Positions 45,955 to 56,924 of a stretch of DNA of 64,000 bases are shown in pieces. Position 1 is the first letter of the stretch; every line of letters starts with the position of its first letter. The notes below the pieces were generated by a model. It saw nothing but the letters and a program-made list of their open reading frames with translations. It was not told where the DNA came from and did not search any database. The DNA is from Blasia pusilla. Lineage: Eukaryota > Marchantiophyta > Marchantiopsida > Blasiales. The stretch lies in contig CM114272.1 in the NCBI GenBank assembly GCA_050084515.1, positions 28,086,001 to 28,150,000 on the forward strand, written 5' to 3'. The position numbers were made by a program, and so were the translations under genes.

Positions 45955-46925
45955 CAAACGACACTGCTCAGCTACTCCTAAGTTGAAAATCCATGTCAAA
46001 CAAATAAGGTCCATTTCCTGACCCAAGACATGACATAGTGATGCCTCTGATAGTGACGATACTGCCGTCACTCCTGTGGGGAATCCCATCGCTCGCTCTT
46101 GCTCATCGGCGTTGGGCTCCACCAACCTCTATTCTTGGTGTCCCAAACCAAGCCAGGAGTGACCTCCTTGAATGCATAGGAAGCGAGAAAACTCACCAAT
46201 GTGGGAAAGGCTGCCCGTGGCATGCCAATCTTATTGACCATAGTCAACGGCGATCGATCATCGTGCCTCATTTCCTGTGATCGACGGCCCGGATCCAATA
46301 TAGAATCCACCAACAAATTGGAGGGATGCTCCACTCGTGCATAAGCCCTTCATAACACCTCATGTGGCACCAAGTTGGTCCACCACATACGTGGGTGATG
46401 TGCTCGAGAACCCACACTTGCCGCATCCAACAAAAGTGCCGGGCCGATCCATGCATGTACCTGATGTGCACTTGTCACCACACAGGACCTCGAATCACCC
46501 AAAATCGATACATTCTCCAAAATGTATGTTGGAGGACGAGACTGATGTTCCTGCAAGTATTGCAAGATCCGCATTATCTCCCAAAACAACTTGGACCAAG
46601 AGTCAACTAATCCGCTACCCATCTAGCACTCGATTGGCCTTGACATGACCAACCAGCAATAACCAAGTCTATGGTCCCTACGCGCTCCAAGTCCTATGCC
46701 CCCAACAATGAAATATCCCTTGGTAGGGATCTCTAGTAACCTTGAATGGCGGACGAAGACAAAAATTCTAGAAAACATAGGCGTAACTGCTCCACATGAT
46801 GAAGTGAAGCGTGCCTCACAACATCATCAATCTCCACATATAGTAACTGCTGCACGCACACTCCAACTTGCAAAACAATAGCTAAACCAGTGTTGATCCC
46901 TCCAAAGAGATCCAACACATGAATA
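45955..46925 (-). pseudogene. C5-cytosine DNA methyltransferase domain, copy B
   Basis: Motif I reads HVLDLFGGINTGLAIVLQ (about 46920-46870), then YVEIDDVVRHASLHHVEQL. Motif IV reads TIDLVIAGWSCQGQSS; the catalytic Cys codon is 46643-46645 and Ser replaces the usual Pro before it. Then LFWEIMRILQYLQEHQ, motif VI as YILENVSILGDSR, motif VIII as SVGSRAHHPRMWWTNLVP, then SILDPGRRSQ, AAFPTLVSFLASYAF, PNADEQERAMGFPTGVTA, and motif X as LGQEMDLICLTWIF. In-frame stops (at 46733, near 46690, near 46613, near 46348) and frameshifts near 46630 and 46125 disable it. Most stops are explained by single C-to-T changes from CAA, CAG or CGA. It is the best-preserved methyltransferase in the window. Confidence 0.88.
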
Positions 46926-47284
46926 CTCTCCTCTGAGATGCACCACACAATTGGGGTGGTGTCCAAAGGGGTCATAGTAGCACTCTTAGCTAGCTAGGGC
47001 TCCTCTGACCCGTCAAACTTTGGTGCAAACATCTCATTCCATGCGATCTGCATATGCTCAGTGGCTCAGCGTCGAAGCTCCTCAGTCGAGCCCCAAAGGG
47101 GCACCTCTCCTCCATAGACTGAAGCGGCTACCATGATACTCCTCCCCATAGAAATATTAGGAATGGGAGTATCCTTTGCATGGACATGCCCCTCAATCAA
47201 ATCACTAGGCTAAGTGATGGCTCTACTAAATGCTGCTAAGGTCGCCATCTCTCCCTGACGTTGCTCGATCATTGCATCTCTGAA

Positions 47285-47806
47285 TCAAACGGGTAATGAG
47301 CTAAGGCACCCATCACCTGAGTGCCATCTTGGTATGTAGGATGCTGACTCCTCCCAAAAATCTTGTGAAAACCCCATTGGGTATAACACTGCTCCACCAA
47401 CCAAGACGTTGTAGGACTCTGCATAAGTCACTATCGCCTTGGCTTGCACCACGGACTCATCTATAGGATGTCCCGGGTGAATCCTCACCACGACCTCCTA
47501 TCGAGTGATATATTGGGTGGTACTTGCTCCACCCAAGGATGTCTGTATCTGGAATGGAGAACGCTCCACATCGGCTCTCGTCAAGCCCAATCCTCTAAAT
47601 GACGCTTTCCCCAACATCAAGGGTTGCGCTCCTAAATCCAACAAGACGCGCTGCGGACTAAAAGCTCTACCTCTTGGACTCACCAACAAGAAGACCTCTC
47701 CCCGATTATCTAGCAGCACAACACCAAGAGAAGCCATGGCACGCTCTATCGCGGGTCTAGCGAGCATTCTAGCAACCGTAGCATGCCATGAATCTGACGT
47801 GGACAC
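47285..47806 (-). pseudogene. Aspartic protease and conserved linker, copy B
   Basis: The protease part reads GEVFLLVSPRGRAF, then RVLLDLGAQPLMLGKASF, then FQIQTSLGGASTTQYITR. The active-site triad is DLG rather than DSG or DTG. The linker has VRIHPGHPIDESVVQAKAIV and YNVLVGGAVLYPMGFSQDFW, then SGDGCLSSLPV. About 120 residues, including GHVHAKDTPIPN, then separate it from methyltransferase motif I. Confidence 0.78.
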
Positions 47807-48584
47807 CCGAGCATAAGCTCCAAGGGCAGGTCCATCACCTCCTCTGCAATCACCTCTGAATGTGATGCAGGTACTCCAACTCCATGCTCACATAGCGTAG
47901 CGGCCAGCCGAAACACCTTGGCGGGCGTACTTCCCAATATCATAACATTGGAAGCAGGAGTACGGTACACCATCGTGGCCCACCCCAACATTATTCTCGA
48001 CACATGCTCGTCTTGAGCATCAGCAATAGGAGTCGTCGCACTTGTTTCTCCCATTGCCCTCCATGCCTGCACACCAATAACATCACCAACTCTCTGGGAA
48101 CTCTGATGAGGATCCATCGATGGGGTCCTCATCGCCTCCGACAACGTGAAAGACTGAGGAAACCTAGTCTATTTCCTAGCTTCTCCTCGTTGTGGATCCA
48201 ACTCTGCGGCTACTCCACACGTCACAACAATGGCGGTCTCCATCTGGGCAGCCCGGAACATCCAACCAAGATCCTCCATATCTCTGGCTACTCCATATGA
48301 TGTCGATGCCACGGATCCGACATTGGGTAACCTCAATGCCATAGCGGCAATTTGCTCCTTTAGGTGCTATATTCTGAGCAGCCATTCCAGCCTCACGCCC
48401 GACGTCTAGGTGGTGGGACTCTACCTCCTCCACGAGCAACTCAACCAACCTGTCGGGCAACTCTAGCTCCTCGTTCCCCAATGGGACCACTTGGTGCACG
48501 ACCTCTAGGCCCACCCGGACCGGCTACTCGCTCTGGTGCCCTCTCTGGCCCTCGATCCGGACATAACTTTGGGTGGAAACTGAA

Positions 48585-49550
48585 ACACTTGGCGTGTGTT
48601 TGACCATACCTCTGACAATAGTTACAATAATAACCTCCTGGTACACCACCATCTCCTCCTCCATACTAAGGCACACGTCCATGACCCTAACGAGTGCAAT
48701 TGTGTTGATGATGGGCTCCACCATATGACCAACAAGTAATCGTAGGCAGCTATTATTGAGCCGTATATGAAGACGTAGGTCTCTCTAGAATGGCCTCCCG
48801 GTATCCTCCCTAAGCTGGTGGTGCCATAGTTGACCTATCTGGAAGTCCACGTTGCTGTATTGGTGGTGCAGGCAATCGTGACGGCTCTTGCCTAGAACCC
48901 ATGGTGGCTACGCTCTCCTTTGTCATGTTGCGCTCAATTTTCTTGGAAGTCCTAAAAACATCTCTCAACGTAGGTGAGATGTTCATAAGAAGTACCCCCT
49001 CCTGCACCCGTGTCCGCAGGGTCTGGTCCAGCACCGTGTACCATGATTGGATAGCCTTAGCCTCTGTCAACCCCTAAGTGACGTTGATCAATCGGTGCAA
49101 GCAAGTGTAAGCCTCACGCAAACTCTCACGCGGACGCCTCTAGAAGTTGTGGATGCTCCGCAACTTCTCCGTCCGTACCCCCTGGTAGCTTGCCCTCAAC
49201 TGAGCGAAGAACTCAACCATAGGGTTGAATCTGGGACGAACCCAACTTGACGGTGCAATTGCTCCACTGTGAGTGACCCCTCCTAAAAAATTACTGGTGG
49301 AAGAGGAAGTAGCCTCTCCTGATGCCTCCTCCTCATCTGGGAGGGGCTTCGTCCATGACACATAGTGTGGGTCATAGTAGAGTTTCCATGCCTCAATCTC
49401 TTGGGCATACATGTGGGAGAACTCATGGTAATCGTCCATGGGTGCCCCCTCTAAATGCTAGAACATACCGTTCCATGTTGTAAACGAATTGAACTTTCTA
49501 GAGTTTCTAGCCCGTTGTAAGTCGCGCCAACTCCTAAACTTTGCGATGGA
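48585..49550 (-). pseudogene. gag with CCHC knuckle, copy B
   Basis: The gag core reads HLEGAPMDDYHEFSHMYAQE, SWVRPRFNPMVEFFAQLRAS and AIQSWYTVLDQTLRTRV. The knuckle at 48585-48626 is CNYCQRYGQTHAKC. The His of the canonical spacing is Gln here (copy A has CQRYGHTRARC). The N-terminus is lost at the K3 junction. Confidence 0.78.
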
Positions 49551-50620
49551 GTGCCCATCATTCTGGTATAGATAAATGGTATGTGGTGGATCCAGTACTA
49601 ACCTTCCTACCATGGAAATTATTCCTCAATGTAAAATAGAAGCAAATATCTCCTCTTGCATCATTCATTGTCTTGAATATGACCGAAAAGCTTCCTCAAA
49701 CTTGAGGGATGTCACCTAGACATCGCAACTTGGGATATTGAGTTTCCTATAGTAGATTTTTAACTATTTGTATTGGCCTACTAATTATTTGGATGCTACA
49801 TTATAGTAGGACCTTAAAAGAAATTCTTCAAGCCCTTTTGCAACTAATTGGTTAATTATAATTTGCCTCTTTTTAAAATAAGAAAACCCCTTTCGTAGTA
49901 CTCGCATGAAATGCTAATATCCTTAGGTGACGTCCTCTAGCCTTTAAAAACTTCATGCAATAGTAAATATCTTCACTAAAGCCATGAATTTGGTTAATTT
50001 AAAGTCATGGAATCTATCCATACCCTTCAAAATGTAGGATCGTCTCTTCTCTAATGGCAAATGGAAAAATTGTCTAGCCATACCTCTCTTATAGCCATGT
50101 TGAAGTCATTACTCAAATTGGCTCTTTGTCTCTTTGCACTATCACTTGAATCCACTTGGTTATCTCCTCAAGATTCAACCCCACGAAAGATATCGCTCGG
50201 AGGAGTAAGACAAGAAGATTTTCTACACAACCAACAAAAGAAAAATGAAACTAGGAATGTTAAAATCCTTAGGTGAAGATTGGGAAGTACTGAAAAAATA
50301 ACAAATAGCGATGCTATAACAATGCCTTGATTTACATTCACATGAAAGGATGGAATACAGGGTTTAGGTTTAGGATTAAGCATATAAAGAGAATATATGG
50401 GTGCTTGGATAAGTTTCCTTGACTACATCCATATCCACGATATGCTAAGGAAAGTCAATAAAACATGTCTTAACTCCAGGTGGTGAATAAAAAATCTCAA
50501 GATCACCAAAAATTTCAGTTACATAAGAGAATTCTACACTCAACCTCTCACCTAATCTGGAACAAATTAGGGGGTGTGTTAAAAATACAACAAGAAGCGC
50601 AAATATCCAAGTTGCTCACA
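49551..50620 (-). pseudogene. K3: remnant of the kinase/RING-like family, 5' part
   Basis: Minus-strand sequence matches K2 in scattered blocks. 49555-49640 parallels 35685-35760 (the region just before the kinase catalytic loop). 49960-50210 parallels 35840-36440. 50460-50620 parallels 36690-36850, upstream of the K2 start. Large internal parts are missing and no long frame remains. Confidence 0.55.
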
Positions 50621-52734
50621 AAAAAATTCTAACTATCCCCAAAGGCACGTAAAGGATCCAAAATTCTTAGTAACCATGAAAACCCAAAGCTCTCAAGGCA
50701 TCAATAAAAATTTGAGGCCTAATTTAAGACCAATCCTACTCTCAAGGACAAGGAGGAAAACATAAAGATAAGCGGGGTAAGAGAGGTTTATTAAGGGTAA
50801 TCACTCCCTTATAAGTTCTTAGGAGCCCACTTGTGAGCCCTTTCCTTATGGGTTTATTCCAAATCCAAAAGTGATACCAAAAGTGGAGGTGGAAAGGGGG
50901 AAGTGAGTTCAAAATACGCCCCGTATCGATGCGGGGTTTACAAGACGCGTATTGAGCGTGGGATGAATGTGCGAATAAGGGTAGGCCATGTGGCTTCTTA
51001 AGAATGGCCGGTAAAATTTAGGTGTGAATCAGGGCACGGGCTTGACATGGGTCTTTTGTGGGCTCAACGCCGCTAATGATGATGGTCTAGTTTGGAAGGG
51101 AAGGCGGGTCCGACGTAGGCCCAAGGCGTCCGCACTGTGGGACCTAGACTAGCCACATGCAAACTAAAAATTGGATGCCAAAAATAGGCAGCAAGTTGTT
51201 GGGATGATGCGCAGGTTGGTCGAGAAATTATGTGATGTATGGGCAATGCAGGCTTGTGTGTGGGCCACGTGCCCCCACACTCGAGCCGGTACAGATATGT
51301 CCATCCTCTGGACAAACATAAATCCATAGATATAGACATGTCCCCATATAACCTTGGTAGTATTAGGGGTTGCCTTTATATATCCTATATAATTGAGAAG
51401 GGGAATATCCACCACTCATTCTCTCAATGCAAAATTTGATTCTCAATATTGGTGTGTGTATTTGAGAGCCATATTCTATCAATCATGCTTGTTTAGCAAT
51501 TTTCTACAAGAACATGGCTACACAAAAATGGACAAGTGCGTCCCTAGGATGGACATAGACAGATATGTTTGGACATGTGCACGGATGTGGATCGCAAGAG
51601 ATAGGGCCCACACTTATAGCTCATGGCAAAAGGCAAGTAAAGGGCAGGCGGGGCAATAACGGGGGAGGGAGTGGAGGTGGGAGGAGGAAGAAACAAGAAA
51701 GTGTGGACCATGGAGGCAAGTGGGAGGAATGAGAAGGAAGGGAGGTGGGGCCCATATGGAATAAGTCCTTCAATAAGACGGATATAAATCCACAAACATG
51801 GACAAGTTTGTGGACACACACTTTATCCATATGCAACCTTGTACAAAAATCAAGGAGTTAATTTATGCTATGAGACCAAGGAATTTATTCTCTTTGCAGT
51901 GGAAGTATTTGGGCACTTATATGCGTCTTTTGATACTTTCCTAGAAACATGTGCTTACCACTTGCTCAAGAATCATCACCTTGGGCGGGCTCAGATCCGC
52001 ACTAGGGCCGCATGGCGGGTTGGGGTCAGGCTCACGGCCAACATAGGGCCCACTCCCATCCCGTCATACGGGCCTGCCATGGGCCGTGCAACAGGTGTGG
52101 GCTCTATTAGCCCGAGTGTACGCGACGGGCTATGGGGCAAACTCGGGTACGGGCCGGCATGTCTGTCCCATGGACGAACTTGTCTATTTGTGTTTCCGTG
52201 CAACCTTGCTCTTTTTGCATTCCATTATGCATTTCTTAACTTGCTATTACCTTTCCTTTTCCTATTTTAAAATTTATCATTAGAATAAAATTGAATGCAT
52301 ATAAAACATTGTAGACAAAGTTAATTCATACAAGTAAGAACGCTCGTGCTATGAATAGGGATAGAGAAACTTTAATCTTAAACTAGATATTCTCTGTCAA
52401 TTGCCTAGCCCCTCTGTGGGCACCTTACAAAATTATTTGAACACTTGTGTGAATAAAAAAAAATCACTCACAAGGTGTAAATTAGTTCGGGTGTTCCACT
52501 TCTTAGGGGATTTTTTTCTTCTACCCTCCTACTTAAAGTTATCTCCATGTGTTTCATAAATAATAGATTTTCAAATTTTTGGTATGGCCTATTTGGCACC
52601 GACCACTCAAGAGTCCAAACCACCCCACGCAATGGAGTTATCCATAATAAAGATCTCTTCCTATCATATTCCAAAATTTATTATACGTATCATAAAAGAT
52701 GATGAAATGGCATTGCGCACTTATATTAATCATA
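50621..52734. other. Unassigned intergenic DNA with a GC-rich island
   Basis: No gene is supported. Repeated GGACA/TGTCC-containing phrases around 51290-51345, 51540-51590 and 51790-51830 (for example CATGGACAAGTTTGTGGACA) give short inverted repeats. A GC-rich stretch at 51980-52170 is full of GGGCC and CGGGC, like the island at 10345-10640. The short open frames have no recognisable motifs. Confidence 0.45.
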
Positions 52735-52775
52735 CTAGTAAGGTCCCGAAGCGATCGTGCCATGCACGGGTCCCT
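52735..52775 (-). mobile_element. Second Helitron-type 3' terminus
   Basis: On the minus strand the sequence ends ...GGGACCTTACTAG followed by T. Just upstream is a GTGC-ATG-GCAC hairpin (CCCGTGCATGGCACG). This matches the hairpin-plus-CTRR|T rule. It may be an alternative end of the Helitron at 53079-54192 or a separate fragment. Confidence 0.5.
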
Positions 52776-53078
52776 ATTTATTAATAATTTGGGTTAATAT
52801 GTTACTCTCCTTACATCTACAATCCCAAAAGTATTTTTTGAGGGAGTGATTCCATATGGAGTACTAAGGAGCATTTAAAGAAAACCCTAAACTCATCTTC
52901 CAATTAGTATGTAGATAGATACATATTGAAAGGTGATTCTAACCCACTTTCCCTCCATTCATGGCAAGTCTAAACTTTAATATGCTCTTACAATCCCACG
53001 CAAGGGTTGAAATTTGATCCCATAATTAATTTTGAAATGTCAATTATAATTAAGTTTTAATTAGAAAATAACAATCTA

Positions 53079-54192
53079 CTAGTAAGGTGCCCGTGCAATG
53101 CACATGAAATAAAAAAGTGTTTGAAGAGTTAGTGTATAGCCCGTGAAGGGAAGAGATTAATGATGCTGCACATAAATTCAATTTTTTTGCTTGTTTCCCG
53201 TAACATGTGAAACATTTTCCCGCTGCCCAGTTGCCACGTATCAAGTAGAGATGTGTTTGCAGATCAAGAAGGCACTCTCTCATAATAATCAGACTATTAA
53301 GAGCGTTAGCCTTGGCTAGAGCTCCCAATGAAGGCCATGTGTGAAACCTAGATGCTCCCAACGTCTCCACGAAGGCCACGTGTGAAGCCCCTTTCATTTT
53401 TCAAATTTTGTTTAATTTTGCCTATACTAAGCCACTACTATAAATACTTAGTATAAATGCCACTTTATACTATATACTATATACTTTTCTACGAAAGCTT
53501 TATAGTATATACTATACTAGCCCAGTCTCAAATTCTCCCCATGAAACCCAGGTGTGAAACTTTTTGATTTTTAAAATTTCCTTATACTACACCAAAACTT
53601 TAGTAGAAAATAGATTTTAATAGATATATTCATTTTTTATTTAAATAAATTAAAATTAAAAATATTCATGGAAATATTTTGAGTTTTTCATGATAAATTT
53701 ATTATCTCAATATTTAGGAAAAAAACTAAAAATTTTAATTTCAAGTTTATTTTGGAAGGGAAATTACAGATTAATCTAGAAAAAATGAAAAATATAATGG
53801 TAAAATAGTGCAAAATTTATTATTCTTCAAAAAAATGAAAATGAAATTAATTTTTTCTATTTTCAAGCTTTAGGCAAAATATTATCAGCCGGGCTTAAAG
53901 TCCAATACAAATTTGTTAGATAGTGTGTGCATGCAAGTAGTTAATGCCGGATGGTGCTTTGTTGCACTACGATAAAGAAAGATATGGATAAAAGAAACGC
54001 ACAATATTTAAATGTGGCATGTCGAAGAGGCTTAACTTATAAAAGTAAAAGAGGAAGGGATTCGTGTATATTTTGATCACATCCGGTGTAACATAGAAAA
54101 AAAAGCTAAACTTAAAATCAACAAACGAGATGCCTTCCCTAGGGTGATTTTCACCCGTGTTATAGATTAAAATCACATCGTGCTAGTATAGA
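53079..54192 (-). mobile_element. Non-autonomous Helitron
   Basis: On the minus strand the element starts TCTATACTAGCACG at 54192, preceded by A. It ends CCTTACTAG at 53079, followed by T: the A|TC...CTRR|T layout of plant Helitrons. A GTGCATTGCAC hairpin lies about 14 bp inside the 3' end. The 1.1-kb interior is AT-rich and has no Rep/helicase coding, so it would depend on an autonomous relative. Confidence 0.6.
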
Positions 54193-55606
54193 TTAACAGA
54201 AAATGGCACTGTCCAAACTGGCACATACTAATGAGGATCCTAAGGACCGATGCACGGTCCCTCGTTAATAAGTTCACTCTCTTTAGTGACACGCGTCAAA
54301 CTGAGGACCACGACTGAAGCAGAAGAGCAGCTACAAATGGGAACACTACAAATGTATCCGTGGGCCCTAGCATGGGACCCGCCACCAAAGCGGGAGGTGA
54401 AATTTGGGTGTGAAATCAACGATGGCGGCTACGACTAAGCGAAATTAGCATGGAGGGGCAACACGGAGGCCGGGCCACCTTTCATTCGCTTGTTGACAAC
54501 GACCTTGGGTGAATAAGTATAATCGTGCTTCTATCGCGCGAACGAAGACTAGGTCAAGTCCGAAGAATTCCAGCGGCATGCGTCGATTCTCGCCAGACTC
54601 AGAGTCGCCGGTTTCTGCAAACGAGAACTCGCTACGTTCTTGTGGTGGGGACGAGGATTTCGTGGACCACTCTCGCCTGGATCGACATCCTGACGAATGT
54701 ACCAACTCCGCGTCCCGATAGAATGCTGCTGGAGACTTCAGTCGGCCGATCAGCGCCTGACTAGGCACTGGGCATGGGGGACGGGGGTTTGTACGGTAAA
54801 AGTAGCATCTGCGACTTGCTGCTCGCTAAGATTCCGAGACAGTTCCTGCAGACATCATTTGTAGCTTCCACACTGCTTTGTCGTGGTCAAGAGCATGGTC
54901 AAAAGACTCAAAACTCAAGAGCATTAGGAACTTTTTTTTACTCTCTTACGAGCATTAATGATGCGCGACTGGAAGACATTTTCTGTCGCCTCAATCTATA
55001 AAGGGAAGGGAACTATGAGTCACTCCTACCATTAATGAAACCCGACACGTCGAGGTTAAGTGCCTGGAGCTCTCCGGAGTCGAGCACTCTAGGTCCGTTT
55101 TCAGTTGAAAGAGAGTCTAAGCACGCGCTGCGGAGCGTAGGAGAGAGGCCGAATGTGAGCGCCACTGCAGGAACAGGTCTGCGGAAGTAGCGTCGTATCA
55201 TGGGAGTTCGGTTGTAAATGTCGAGGATTTCATGCAGAGCTTTCGTACGGGTTGTCGCACGGTTTAAGAACTCCACATTTAGTCTTTTCCTTTAACTTGA
55301 AGAAGGATACTTTCAAAGCTCTAGGTAGGATCACCATTTCCTTCGGTAGATTCTGTGGCCTTTCATCGTATCGACTGATAAGTACTGACAGCTAGTCACA
55401 TCGACAGCACGGTTGCAAGCATTTTGACGGCTACTATTTCCTCGGAAACGCATGTCTGCGATTCTCGTGCAGTGCTTCTCTAGGTAGGAGCGGCGTGTAG
55501 TACTGTGAGTGACAAATTGTTCACTCTACAAGGTTTGAGAGAATCCATCCATTTTGAGCTTTCTTTTTTTCAGTTTCTCCAGATATAGTCCGGTGAACTG
55601 TGGAAG
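54193..55606. other. Probably genic region, unassigned
   Basis: Base composition changes to a more balanced, gene-like one. Overlapping open frames on both strands (for example 54509-54721 plus and 55013-55276 minus) show no family I recognise, and I cannot choose a strand. Near 54228 a further hairpin, GGACCG-TGCAT-CGGTCC, lies beside CATTAG|T on the minus strand, a possible degenerate Helitron end. Confidence 0.35.
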
Positions 55607-56774
55607 ATGTTGAACATGGAGGCCACTACAATCTCGGGTATGAGAGCTGGAGTCCTCATATTGTTCGGGCTCATCATCTGCCGGAGCTTCGTTGCTGATG
55701 CAGTCGACGTCTCCACCTACAGCACTTCTGGTAATTTTGACACTCAACGTTGTTCGTTCTCTAAATGTACGGCTCTAGTGTGAATTCATTCCTTCTTTGA
55801 TCTGGAAACACGACGTTCTGAGACTCTGAGTGCTCCAGCGTTTAAAAGTTAGAGCCACACAATTTTGAAGACCGGATTCTCAGTAGTGGTCGCCGCAATC
55901 ATTCAAACCACGGACCAGATGTGCAGTTTGTCATGAATGCAGATTCTATACACCACATACAAGGTGCTGCACTGTTATCAGTTCAGGGGCATCGTTGAAC
56001 TTTCCTTGTATATCTGTTGGTAAAGAATTACATCCAACATTAATTCTAGGGTTTCTTTACAGGTCCGAGAATGAGTTTAGGTTTCGGAGGGAGGAAGGTG
56101 AAAGCATTCAATGGCCCAAGCGATGAAGTTTGGCGCTCATCTCGTACAGCGTCTACCGAAGCGCTCGAAGTTGATTCCACAGTACTTTCGAGCAGTGAGA
56201 ATAGGGAAATCACGACGTTTTCGACTGCGGTAGTCGGTGATAATCCCACCGACGACCTCTTGCCATTTCCGCAGCGTAAAAATGAGATTTTCAGGACGCC
56301 GCCCTCTTCAGATGACGGGAATTCCCTAAGAAATCCAGGACCGAATACGAATCAGGTCGATAACCCCATCACGCTGTGGAAGGGTGACAACGAAGAAGTC
56401 TTTGAAACTGTGCCACCATCTCCAGAAAATTCCGCCAGCGGTTACCCGAAGGAATTCGACACTGGCTATTCAGGGAGCTTCCGCGGTGAGACACCAGTCC
56501 AACCATCTCCAAGTTCCCCTCCCTGCGGGGATTGTCCTTCTTTGTCCTTCTTTCCATTCAATCCGCTCCCTTCCATCCAGAGTGCCCTCTGGAGCCTTTT
56601 GACGACACTGACTCCTTAGTCTCGAGCGCGACGTTGAGAAATGGTTATCGTAGTCCTCCGCCACAGTCTAATTCTCAGCCTCTCGAGAGGTCCAGTTCAA
56701 TCCCGATAGCGCGTGTGGGTCACATTTCCGTAATGGCAGAGTGTTCATGGGAGCGATGTTTGGTAGTTTGGTAG
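55607..56774 (+). CDS. Unrecognised spliced gene, predicted secreted or membrane protein
   Basis: I do not recognise this protein. Exon 1 (55607-55730) starts MLNMEATTISGMRAG, after an in-frame stop at 55586, and encodes a signal-peptide-like hydrophobic stretch VLILFGLIICRSFVADA. Intron 1 is 55731-56062 (GT-AG). Exon 2 (56063-56485) encodes a Ser/Pro/Asn-rich, probably disordered region. A 95-bp intron (56486-56580, GTGAGA to a strong pyrimidine tract and CAG) joins in frame to exon 3, ending at a TAG at 56772-56774. Beyond that stop the same frame stays open to 56924 and reads like a membrane segment with basic flank, SIFVMYYYRKVAMH. A further intron, a sequence error or a nonsense mutation are all possible. 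Exon 1 could instead start at 55616. Confidence 0.5.
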
Positions 56775-56924
56775 TCCATCTTCGTGATGTACTACTACCG
56801 CAAGGTAGCCATGCACCTCGTGCCTCCGCTTCCAAGGCACTTACGTAACAACATTTTGGAAACGCTGGATGGTTTCCGCGGAATCCATATCGGCGTTGGA
56901 TTCCTTCTCAGTGGATTTTATTAG

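Larger units (their letters stand above)
41637..49550 (-). mobile_element. Gypsy copy B, DNMT- and PHD-bearing, 5'-truncated
   Basis: This is the second minus-strand copy of the family, with the domain order of copy A. Its 3' edge begins TGTTGTACGC at 41637, the position equivalent to the start of A. Its 5' LTR, leader and gag N-terminus are missing; homology stops near 49550, where kinase-family remnant K3 begins. Stops and frameshifts are spread through the polyprotein. Both copies can be read side by side throughout, so many defects are private to one copy. Confidence 0.88.
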
